Shown one piece after another: positions 1 through 6,550 of a stretch of 6,550 nucleotides of DNA (its first letter is position 1; each line of letters starts with the position of its first letter). The DNA is from Bacteroidia bacterium. Lineage in GTDB: Bacteria; Bacteroidota; Bacteroidia; Flavobacteriales; Flavobacteriaceae. The position numbers were made by a program, and so were the translations under genes. The notes beneath the pieces are model-generated. The model did not search any database. It was not told where the DNA came from and was given only the letters and a program-made list of their open reading frames with translations. Location: the NCBI GenBank assembly GCA_030425715.1, contig JAUIAA010000122.1:1-6550 (forward strand). Direction: 5' to 3'.

Positions 1-2583
1 ACTATTACTAGATTTAGGGCGGATGATAATTTCTTTTGCTGCCTCATTAGCTCTGCTAACTTCCAAATAAATCTTTTCGTTACTGGTATAATTCAATAAA
101 CTGTAAAAATTGGTAGTTTCATCAACTTTAATACCGTTAACCGCAGTAATTATGTCTCCTTTTTTTAAGTTACTCACTTTTCTATCTGCAGGCATTTGGT
201 AAGTAACAGATTCAACTTCTACTCCTAACTTATTAGGTTTTACACCTATACCGAGTAAACCTGTTGATTGCCTTTGCACCTCCGCTCTATTTTCCCCTCT
301 ATACATTCCCATGTGGCTTGCATTAATTTGCCCTAACATTTTATTAAAAATAGCCTTAAAATCATCTCTTGTAGATGCTTTCATAGCTAAAGGCTTGTAC
401 TGATTTTTAAGCTCTTCCCAATTTCTACCATGGTAATTCGGGTCGTAAAAACCATCACGAATAGCACTCCATGCTTCTTCAAATATTTGATTAGATTCTG
501 TTTTATAATCAATATCCATGGCTGCTTTGATTGGTAAGGCTACTATTTTAGCATCTTTTGTAGTTACTTTATTTAGCCTTCCTTTTGAAATATAAAAAGC
601 AGACTTTTTATCTTTAGTAAGCACTACACTCCTAGGTCTTGCATCTCCTTTAGTAAGTGGTTTTTTATCTTTTCCGTCCCATTTAATTTTATACAAATCA
701 GAGGTAACTTTAAAGTTGGCTCTTGAGCCATTTCCTGTACTGTAATAAACAGTTTTTCCATCTTTTGAAAAACCTTGTATAAACTCACCTCCTGTAAAAT
801 TAGTTACTTGCACCTGTCTTGCATGCATATCCTCCAAATCAATTTGAATTGGTTTCTCCTCTTTCTTTACAGCATTGTCTTTTTTTCCTTTTTTAGATTT
901 TTTTGCAACATCTTCTTTTTCTTCTTTTGGCTTCTCCTTTTTTTCTTCACTCGACTCTTCCCAGTCTTCTTTGGTTTTTTGCCAATCTTCAACATTTAAC
1001 CAAACAAACCAAACATCATAATCGCCATTATTGCGATTAGAAGAAAAACCAATTTTAGAACCATCGGCACTCCAAACAGGACTTCTATCCCCCTTAGGGT
1101 GCATAGAAATATTGATAGGTTTTGCAGAATTATCTGCTTTATGGATATATACCTCGTCATTAAAATCTAAATCACTTAAGCTATAAGCCAACCAATTACT
1201 ATCTGGCGACCAGCTCACTCCAGAAGGGCTATCCCAGCCATTTAGCAAAGTTTTTTCATTGCTCAAAACGCCTGAGCTACTTATGTTTGCTACCACCAAC
1301 TTCCCTCTACCTCGTTGGAATACAAGCTTTTTACCATCAGGTGACAACACTGGATCAGATTCGTTTTCTGCAGTATTGGTTAAACGTACTACCTTTCTTT
1401 TTAAAGTTTTAAATATATTTTTCTCTTTCGAATCGTTAGATTTTAACAAATACAGGTCATTTTGCCCATCTCTATCCGATATAAAAATCAAATTCTCCTC
1501 ATTTAACCAAGTAACCATCCTATCGCGGTAAGGAGAGTTACTCACATTTACGGTTCTACTCTTCTCTTTATCATTTTCTGTGATAAAAATCTCGCCACGA
1601 ATTACAATTGCACTTAGTTTACCATTAGGTGAAGGCATGACTTCTTGAATATCACCCGAATAGTTTTTTCTTACTACCGAATCAAATAAATCATCCGTAG
1701 CAAAGCTAAGGCTTACTGGATTTAATTTTTTAGAATTATTATTTAATAAAAATAGCTTATCTCCCTGGTTTAAAATTATTTGGTTTCCATTTCTACTTAT
1801 AGAATAAGAGAAGATTCCCATATCCTTAAAGCTAGTAATCTGACTAGATGCTCCCGATTTTTCACCACCAGCTCCAATACCAATTTGATGGATATTATAC
1901 CTTCCGCTTTGCGCGCTTAAAAAGTATAAGCTATTATCTCCATTCCATTGTGGAGCAAAATCATTGCCTTGAAAATCTGTAATTTGATGGTAAGTATTTT
2001 TCTCTACATTATAGATCCAAACATCTCTATTGGCAGAACCTTGGTAGGCCTCACGGTCAATTCTACAGGTTCCTCTTACAAAAGCTATCAATTTTTGATT
2101 GGGTGAAATTACCGCATCAAACCCTAAGGCATTCATTTTTAATTGAGGAGTTCCACCATTGGTATGTATGGTTTGAATTTCATATTCCCGCTCAATTTGA
2201 CTAAAATTTCTACGCGTTTCGAATAAAATCTCATTATTGGCGCCAAAATAGGTAAGATAATCACTTGCAGAGTGATAAGTAAGCCTTTTAGGTTTTCCGC
2301 CATTAGCAGGCATTACAAAAATATCGTTATTGCCAAATCGGTTACTTTGAAACGCAATTTGCTTTCCATCTGCACTCCACAAAGGTTTGGTGTCATTTCC
2401 TTCATGAACAGTGATACGCTGTACAAAACTACCATCACTATTGGCAGTCCAAATATCTCCCTGGTAATTAAAAGCTATTTTAGAACCATCGGCATTTAAA
2501 GAAGGACTATTTATTAAAGGGTTTTGTGCGAATAAAGTTGGTATGGATAAGAATACCATACTTAAAAAGAGTAGTTTTTTCAT
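1..2583 (-). CDS. Secreted tricorn-type S41 serine protease, 3' end outside the window
   Basis: The frame opens at an ATG (2583-2581) and stays open for 861 codons to the window edge, so the C-terminus is missing. Residues 1-19 form a signal peptide (MKKLL, a hydrophobic core, then LFA before QN), which predicts export to the periplasm or beyond. Residues about 25-690 hold repeated TolB/PD40-type propeller blades, for example ADGSKIAF at 31-38, SADGKQIAF at 70-78, SPDGKKLVF and SADGSKIGF at 505-513. A lysine/glutamate-rich insert (535-577) interrupts the later blades. A C1 domain follows (about 695-765) with Ser756-His757 in an NASHMG context, matching the Ser-His pair of the archaeal tricorn active site. 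A PDZ domain then runs from about 775 to 855 (GLLGIG at 775, KKGDIITAVNG from 807). The nucleophile serine and the last catalytic glutamate should lie in the roughly 200 residues beyond position 1. The family trims oligopeptides to short peptides; the substrate here is unknown. No Shine-Dalgarno sequence is seen, which is usual in Bacteroidota. Confidence 0.93.
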   Translation of the reverse strand, partial: MKKLLFLSMVFLSIPTLFAQNPLINSPSLNADGSKIAFNYQGDIWTANSDGSFVQRITVHEGNDTKPLWSADGKQIAFQSNRFGNNDIFVMPANGGKPKRLTYHSASDYLTYFGANNEILFETRRNFSQIEREYEIQTIHTNGGTPQLKMNALGFDAVISPNQKLIAFVRGTCRIDREAYQGSANRDVWIYNVEKNTYHQITDFQGNDFAPQWNGDNSLYFLSAQSGRYNIHQIGIGAGGEKSGASSQITSFKDMGIFSYSISRNGNQIILNQGDKLFLLNNNSKKLNPVSLSFATDDLFDSVVRKNYSGDIQEVMPSPNGKLSAIVIRGEIFITENDKEKSRTVNVSNSPYRDRMVTWLNEENLIFISDRDGQNDLYLLKSNDSKEKNIFKTLKRKVVRLTNTAENESDPVLSPDGKKLVFQRGRGKLVVANISSSGVLSNEKTLLNGWDSPSGVSWSPDSNWLAYSLSDLDFNDEVYIHKADNSAKPINISMHPKGDRSPVWSADGSKIGFSSNRNNGDYDVWFVWLNVEDWQKTKEDWEESSEEKKEKPKEEKEDVAKKSKKGKKDNAVKKEEKPIQIDLEDMHARQVQVTNFTGGEFIQGFSKDGKTVYYSTGNGSRANFKVTSDLYKIKWDGKDKKPLTKGDARPRSVVLTKDKKSAFYISKGRLNKVTTKDAKIVALPIKAAMDIDYKTESNQIFEEAWSAIRDGFYDPNYHGRNWEELKNQYKPLAMKASTRDDFKAIFNKMLGQINASHMGMYRGENRAEVQRQSTGLLGIGVKPNKLGVEVESVTYQMPADRKVSNLKKGDIITAVNGIKVDETTNFYSLLNYTSNEKIYLEVSRANEAAKEIIIRPKSSNS
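2477..2494 (-). repeat. 18-bp direct repeat encoding a propeller blade motif (second copy at 1052-1069)
   Basis: The same 18 bases occur at 2477-2494 and 1052-1069, in the same frame of the tricorn-like gene. Both encode ADGSKI, at residues 31-36 and 506-511. It is the turn motif of a PD40 blade, so it reflects repeat architecture inside the protein and is not a mobile or regulatory repeat. The flanking bases differ. Confidence 0.5.
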
Positions 2584-2614
2584 CTAAATGGGTCTTAATT
2601 TTAAAGTGAAGTGT

Positions 2615-2645
2615 CAAATATAATTTATTTTATCAACCCAACCAA
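2615..2645 (-). promoter_or_regulatory. Candidate Bacteroidota-type promoter for the tricorn-like gene
   Basis: On the minus strand, TATATTTG (2622-2615) fits the Bacteroidota -7 consensus TAnnTTTG exactly. A TTG at 2645-2643 lies 20 bases upstream, inside the 17-23 base range expected for the -33 element, although the fuller TTTG form is absent. The -33 element falls in the last codons of comM. Transcription would start a few bases after 2615, giving a leader of roughly 25 bases before the ATG at 2583. The match is by eye only, and short AT-rich elements arise easily by chance. Confidence 0.45.
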
Positions 2646-4171
2646 CCTTCTCTATCCAGACTCCTGTATTGTATCGCTTCAGCAATATGCTCTGGTAAAA
2701 TGGAATCAGCCCCCTCTAAATCACTTATGGTTTTACTCACTTTAAGAATTCTATCATAGGCTCTAGCAGAAAGATTCAACCTATCCATGGCGTTTTTTAA
2801 TAAGGTTTTAGCTTCTGCTTTTAAGCTACAATACGCTTTAATTTGCTTTATGTTCATTTGCGCATTATAATGCACCGTATCACTATCCTTAAATCGTTCT
2901 GTTTGTAGGTTACGTGCCTTGGTAACTCTTTCTCTAATAACTTTGCTCGATTCTCCTTTACGCTCTTCAGACAATTTATCAAAAGGCACAGGTTGCACTT
3001 CAATATGCATATCAATTCTATCTAACAAGGGACCTGAAATTTTACCCATATACCGTTGCATTTCAAAAGGAGTTGATGTTGTAGGAGCATCACCATCTAT
3101 AAAATAACCGCTGGGACTTGGATTCATACTTGCAACCAACATAAAGCTACTAGGGTAAGTAATGGTAAATTTTGCTCTAGAAATAGTTACTTCTCTATCT
3201 TCTAAAGGTTGACGCATTACTTCTAACACACTCCTTTTAAACTCTGGGAGCTCATCTAAAAACAGCACCCCATTATGCGATAAAGATATTTCTCCAGGTT
3301 GTGGGTAAGTACCTCCTCCTACCAAAGCAACATCACTAATGGTATGGTGAGGCGATCGAAATGGCCGCTGCCCCATCAAACCATTATGGCCATTAACCTT
3401 GCCTACTACGGAATGAATTTTGGTAGTTTCTAAGGCTTCCATCAATGACATTGGTGGTAAAATGGTGGGCAACCTTTTTGCCAACATGGTTTTACCTGAA
3501 CCTGGTGGACCGATTAAAATAATATTATGACCTCCCGCTGCCGCAATCTCCATACATCTCTTTACAGACTCCTGCCCTTTAACATCTGAAAAATCAAAAT
3601 CAGAATGTTCTAATTTCTCTTGAAATTCTTTTCTCGTATCTATCCTAACAGGAGACAATGTGGAAGCATCTTTAAAAAAATCAATTACTTGTTTGATATT
3701 TTCAATACCATATACATCCAACTTGTCAACAATTGCCGCTTCCTTTGCATTTTGTTTTGGCAACAAAAACCCTTTAAAACCTTCCTCTCTAGCTTTAATT
3801 GCAATGGGCAAAGCTCCTTTTATAGGCTGTAATGTTCCGTCTAAGGACAGCTCTCCCATAATAATAAAGTCGGCTAAACTTGGAGCTTCAATTTGATTAG
3901 ATGCGGTTAAAATTCCCATGGCAATGGTTAAATCATAGGCCGAACCTTCTTTTCGCAAATCGGCTGGAGCCATATTGATTGTAATTTTTTTACCAGGTAA
4001 TTTATATCCTACATTTTTTAAAGCAGCAGAAATACGATAACTACTCTCTTTTATTGCATTATCAGGCAAACCTACCAAGTGATAAGCAATACCTTTATCT
4101 ATATTTACTTCAACCGTGATTGTAGTTGCTTCTATGCCAAATACCGCACTACCATAAACCTTTACCAGCAT
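2633..4171 (-). CDS. comM: ComM/YifB family Mg-chelatase-like AAA+ ATPase
   Basis: This complete 512-residue protein has the usual length for the family. The N-terminal ChlI/Lon-protease-like domain (about 1-165) contains the typical LVGLPDNAIKESSYR and NMAPADLRKEGSAYDL stretches. The AAA+ core (about 195-395) has Walker A GPPGSGKT at 221-228, the family signature RPFRSPHHTIS at 269-279, Walker B VLFLDE at 302-307 and GPLLDRID at 380-387. The C-terminal Mg-chelatase-type domain carries SARAYDR at 468-474, the sensor-2 region. In Vibrio cholerae ComM is a hexameric helicase that drives branch migration when incoming single-stranded DNA is integrated during natural transformation; a cytoplasmic recombination role is inferred here by homology. 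Cysteine pairs found in many homologues after the MNP motif are Ser/Thr here (NPSPSGY at 350-356, then TTST at 364-367). The gene lies 50 bp after the GMC gene with no terminator between, so co-transcription is possible. The ATG follows an A-rich leader without a Shine-Dalgarno sequence. Confidence 0.95.
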   Translation of the reverse strand: MLVKVYGSAVFGIEATTITVEVNIDKGIAYHLVGLPDNAIKESSYRISAALKNVGYKLPGKKITINMAPADLRKEGSAYDLTIAMGILTASNQIEAPSLADFIIMGELSLDGTLQPIKGALPIAIKAREEGFKGFLLPKQNAKEAAIVDKLDVYGIENIKQVIDFFKDASTLSPVRIDTRKEFQEKLEHSDFDFSDVKGQESVKRCMEIAAAGGHNIILIGPPGSGKTMLAKRLPTILPPMSLMEALETTKIHSVVGKVNGHNGLMGQRPFRSPHHTISDVALVGGGTYPQPGEISLSHNGVLFLDELPEFKRSVLEVMRQPLEDREVTISRAKFTITYPSSFMLVASMNPSPSGYFIDGDAPTTSTPFEMQRYMGKISGPLLDRIDMHIEVQPVPFDKLSEERKGESSKVIRERVTKARNLQTERFKDSDTVHYNAQMNIKQIKAYCSLKAEAKTLLKNAMDRLNLSARAYDRILKVSKTISDLEGADSILPEHIAEAIQYRSLDREGWLG

Positions 4172-4221
4172 TTTAATGTAGTTTTTATTATAAATGCTTA
4201 GTTTAGATTAAGGTTAACATT

Positions 4222-5814
4222 TTAGGTTTTGCTTGCTTCGCTCTTTGGCGGAATTTTTGACATCACCCTTTCTGTCATTGCGGTAATGGTAATTGATGGG
4301 TTTACCCCAGGATTTGCAGACATAGCCGAACCATCACATACATACATGTTAGCATAACCAAATACTTTTTGATTTACGTCAATTACTCCAGAATTTACAT
4401 CTTTACCAATGACTGCTCCGCCTAAAATATGTGCAGTAGATGGTGCTCCTGTTAAAATATCGGTACTCATCATATAAGCCTTGCCATTGACAGATTTTGC
4501 TACCGATTCTGCAACTTCCTTTGCTAGAGGAATGAATGGCGTAGGTTTTACACCTGTAGAAACAGTAGAGATTAAATTAAACCAACCTCTTTTAAACTTT
4601 ATGGTACTGTCTAAATGCTGCATAAAAAGCAAAATAACGGTTCTTTTGGCAAAATCTTTTTTAAAATAAAGCCCCAACCAGTCTAACGGATATAAAACAA
4701 ACTCTTTAATCAATTTAAATATTCTACTAAGAACATTTCTACCATATACCATAGGAATAATAGGAATTTTCCAAAAATTAGAACCCGCACCATAACGAAC
4801 TGCTTCTACATGGCTATCTTTACTTGGAGGGAAAATTGAGCCAATTGCAATGCCTTTTGACATATTTAAGTTCGAATCTTTTGAGGCTATCAAGGATAAA
4901 TTCTCATTATTGGTACGAATATGATTGCCTATTTGTAAAGATAATTTGGGTAAAATACTTTTTGCTTTCATATCTAAAAGTAACCGATTGGTTCCCAACA
5001 CGCCGCCAGAAAAAATTATTCCTTTTGCTTTTACTGATTTTCTGTTTTTACGAAACCATGAAGTAGAATTCTCATAAAATACTTCATAACCTCCAATTTT
5101 ACATGGACTTACTTTTTTTACCAATTTTTCTGCAAATATTTTCGCTCCTAGTTGTTGTGCCAAATACAGATAATTTTTATCTAAGGTGTTTTTCGCATTT
5201 TTTGGGCAGCCTGTCATACATTTCCCACAAAAAGTACAACCTGTTCTTTTTGGTCCCTTCCCTGCAAAATATGGATCTTCTACTTCTTTATTGGGTGTAC
5301 CAAAATAAACTGCCACATTGGGCGCATTAAATTCACTTTCTTTTCCTAAACTTCTTGCTGCTTTTTCCAAGGCAATATCCGCATCAAAGTATTTTGGATT
5401 TTTGGTTGCGCCCAACATTTTTTCTGCAGTAACATAATGTGGTTCTAGCTCTTTTTCCCAATCTGCCAAACCAGCCCAATTACCACCACTATAAAAATCT
5501 TTATGAGGCCTAGGTAAAGTATTGGCATACACCAAGGAGCCTCCACCTACGCCTACACCACTTAACACACCTACATGACGAAAAAAAGTAAGTTTTAAAA
5601 TACCATAAAACTTAAACGAAGGTAACCACAGGTATTTTTTGAGATTCCAGTTGGTTTTAGGAAAATCCTTTGCGGTATACCTCCTTCCTTTTTCAATAAC
5701 CAATACTTTGTACCCTTTTTCAGACAATCGCAAGGCAGAAACAGAACCTCCAAAACCTGAACCGATAATGATATAATCGTAAATCTCTTTTGATTCTTTT
5801 TCTGCTTTATCCAT
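4222..5814 (-). CDS. GMC-family FAD oxidoreductase, cholesterol-oxidase-like, with a four-cysteine motif
   Basis: This complete 530-residue protein begins with a Rossmann FAD-binding motif, GSGFGG at 18-23. It is followed by VIEKG (39-43), whose Glu41 is placed to bind the FAD ribose. GVGVGGGS (86-93) is the second FAD contact typical of GMC enzymes. The C-terminal domain has His462 (STAHILGG) and Asn505 (GVNPSITITAMTER), the expected catalytic His/Asn pair; their 43-residue spacing equals that of His516/His559 in Aspergillus glucose oxidase. Cys193, Cys196, Cys199 and Cys203 followed by Pro204 form a CxxCxxCxxxCP pattern, then KNAKNTLDKNYL, a stretch also known in mycobacterial ChoD-like relatives. 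There is no signal peptide, so the enzyme is probably cytoplasmic. It should oxidise an alcohol group, but the substrate is unknown; steroid or other lipid alcohols are only a guess from the subfamily. The start is the ATG 13 codons before the FAD motif. The gene sits just after the hppD terminator, so it needs its own promoter, which I could not identify clearly. Confidence 0.92.
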   Translation of the reverse strand: MDKAEKESKEIYDYIIIGSGFGGSVSALRLSEKGYKVLVIEKGRRYTAKDFPKTNWNLKKYLWLPSFKFYGILKLTFFRHVGVLSGVGVGGGSLVYANTLPRPHKDFYSGGNWAGLADWEKELEPHYVTAEKMLGATKNPKYFDADIALEKAARSLGKESEFNAPNVAVYFGTPNKEVEDPYFAGKGPKRTGCTFCGKCMTGCPKNAKNTLDKNYLYLAQQLGAKIFAEKLVKKVSPCKIGGYEVFYENSTSWFRKNRKSVKAKGIIFSGGVLGTNRLLLDMKAKSILPKLSLQIGNHIRTNNENLSLIASKDSNLNMSKGIAIGSIFPPSKDSHVEAVRYGAGSNFWKIPIIPMVYGRNVLSRIFKLIKEFVLYPLDWLGLYFKKDFAKRTVILLFMQHLDSTIKFKRGWFNLISTVSTGVKPTPFIPLAKEVAESVAKSVNGKAYMMSTDILTGAPSTAHILGGAVIGKDVNSGVIDVNQKVFGYANMYVCDGSAMSANPGVNPSITITAMTERVMSKIPPKSEASKT

Positions 5815-5846
5815 AGATTTGATAAATATAAGTCAAAATAAAGCAT

Positions 5847-5869
5847 AAAAAAAAGCCCTAAAAGGGCTT
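5847..5869 (-). terminator. Intrinsic (rho-independent) terminator after hppD
   Basis: Read on the minus strand, a 7-bp perfect stem (AAGCCCT pairing with AGGGCTT) encloses a 3-base loop. The second arm runs directly into a tract of eight T residues ending at 5847. The stem begins 19 bases after the hppD stop codon (5888-5890). The plus-strand side lacks a T tract, so the site acts on minus-strand transcription only. It separates hppD from the GMC gene. Confidence 0.9.
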
Positions 5870-5887
5870 CTAATGCTATAAACTTCT

Positions 5888-6550
5888 TTACAATGTTCCT
5901 CGTTTAGCCTGCTCTCGTTCAATACTTTCGAACAATGCTTTAAAATTACCAGCACCAAAACCGCGAGCTCCCATTCTTTGGATAATCTCAAAGAACAAAG
6001 TAGGTCTATCTTCTACAGGTTTGGTAAAAATTTGCAACAAATAACCTTCTTCATCGGCATCTATCATGATGCCTAAACCTTTTAAAGTTTCAATATCTTC
6101 TCTTAACTCGTGGCTAAATTCTTCTAATCTTCCAGGAACCGCTCTATAGTATTCTTCCGGAGGTGTGCTTAAAAATTCAATTCCTCTAGCTCTTAATTTT
6201 GAAACGGTAGTAATGATATCATCTGTTGCCACTGCAATATGTTGTACACCTGCACCTTCATAAAAATCTAAATATTCTTCAATTTGAGAACGTTTTTTTC
6301 CTTCAGCTGGCTCGTTAATTGGGAATTTGATGCGACCGTTACCGTTGCTCATAACCTTACTCATCAAGGCAGAATACTCCGTATGAATCTGTTTATCATC
6401 AAACGATAGGAAATTCACAAACCCCATCACATTCTCGTACCATTTGACCCAAGTGTTCATTTCGCCCCAACCAACATTTCCAACCATGTGGTCAATGAAT
6501 TTCAGACCTGTTGGCGCTGGGTTGTAATCAGATTTCCATTCGCGATAACC
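5888..6550 (-). CDS. hppD: 4-hydroxyphenylpyruvate dioxygenase, 5' end outside the window
   Basis: The C-terminal 220 residues of this Fe(II) enzyme are present, out of roughly 350-390 in the family. It converts 4-hydroxyphenylpyruvate to homogentisate, the second step of tyrosine degradation, in the cytoplasm. All three iron ligands are visible: the His in FIDHMVGNVGWGEM (codon 6490-6488), the His in GVQHIAVATDD (codon 6241-6239) and the Glu in LFFEIIQR (codon 5989-5987). The C-terminal GFGAGNFKALFESIEREQ stretch matches the helix that gates the active site. An ATG at 6487 is not the start: the frame stays open to the edge, and the 21 upstream codons (GYREWKSDYNPAPTGLKFIDH) are conserved HPPD sequence that includes the first iron ligand. 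Nothing suggests it is defective. The gene ends at a strong terminator. Homogentisate dioxygenase is a common neighbour in related genomes but is not in this window. Confidence 0.97.
   Translation of the reverse strand, partial: GYREWKSDYNPAPTGLKFIDHMVGNVGWGEMNTWVKWYENVMGFVNFLSFDDKQIHTEYSALMSKVMSNGNGRIKFPINEPAEGKKRSQIEEYLDFYEGAGVQHIAVATDDIITTVSKLRARGIEFLSTPPEEYYRAVPGRLEEFSHELREDIETLKGLGIMIDADEEGYLLQIFTKPVEDRPTLFFEIIQRMGARGFGAGNFKALFESIEREQAKRGTL

Noticed and set aside
775..999. Plus-strand open frame encoding a phenylalanine-rich, apparently hydrophobic peptide
   Set aside because: It is the antisense of the Lys/Glu-rich insert of the protease gene (AAA/GAA codons read as TTT/TTC). There is no start context or homology. 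The other plus-strand frames inside the four genes are rejected for the same reason.
4172..4221. TATAAT-like sequence in the gap before comM as a promoter
   Set aside because: It resembles a proteobacterial -10 box, but it lacks a suitable -35 and does not fit the Bacteroidota TAnnTTTG element. In a gap this AT-rich, the match is weak.
5595..5846. Minus-strand 83-codon open frame overlapping the start of the GMC gene
   Set aside because: It is out of frame with the GMC coding sequence. It begins in the short gap after the terminator and shows no recognisable motif, whereas the GMC frame carries the FAD-binding site.
5815..5846. TATATTTA just upstream of the GMC gene as a -7 element
   Set aside because: It has one mismatch to TAnnTTTG and no TTTG at the expected distance upstream. 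A promoter must exist after the terminator, but I cannot place it with confidence.
6485..6487. ATG at 6487 as the start of a short 199-residue HPPD-like protein
   Set aside because: The frame continues upstream to the window edge with conserved HPPD sequence, including the first iron-binding histidine directly before this ATG. It is an internal methionine.
1..6550. A single functional system, defence island or mobile element spanning the window
   Set aside because: The four genes belong to unrelated housekeeping families. There are no transposase, integrase, terminal repeat, tRNA or CRISPR signatures, and base composition looks uniform by eye.

Overview
The window is about 6.5 kb of AT-rich bacterial chromosome. 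It carries four protein genes, all on the minus strand. Its features point to the phylum Bacteroidota, probably the Flavobacteriia/Cytophagia side: a TAnnTTTG-type -7 promoter element, no Shine-Dalgarno sequences at the readable starts, a HPPD and a ComM that read like Bacteroidota versions, and a secreted tricorn-like protease. I cannot name a genus from the sequence alone.

In transcription order (high to low coordinates), the layout is as follows. The 3' two thirds of hppD (4-hydroxyphenylpyruvate dioxygenase, tyrosine catabolism) enters from the right edge and ends at a clear intrinsic terminator (5847-5869). A complete GMC-family flavoprotein oxidoreductase of the cholesterol-oxidase-like type follows (4222-5814), with a four-cysteine ferredoxin-like motif. 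After a 50-bp gap comes a complete comM/yifB AAA+ ATPase (2633-4171), whose family acts in DNA uptake and recombination. After a further 49 bp, which holds a plausible promoter, comes a large secreted tricorn-type S41 protease (1-2583). It runs off the left edge before its nucleophile.

The terminator separates hppD from the rest. GMC and comM could share a transcript because no terminator is visible between them. The tricorn homologue probably has its own promoter. The four products belong to unrelated processes (aromatic amino acid breakdown, redox of an unknown substrate, DNA recombination, periplasmic peptide degradation), so this looks like ordinary housekeeping neighbourhood rather than one system. 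I found no mobile element, CRISPR array, tRNA or rRNA. No gene-free stretch exceeds 75 bases. The points most worth a second look are the ferredoxin-like cysteine motif in the GMC enzyme and the highly charged insert in the tricorn propeller.
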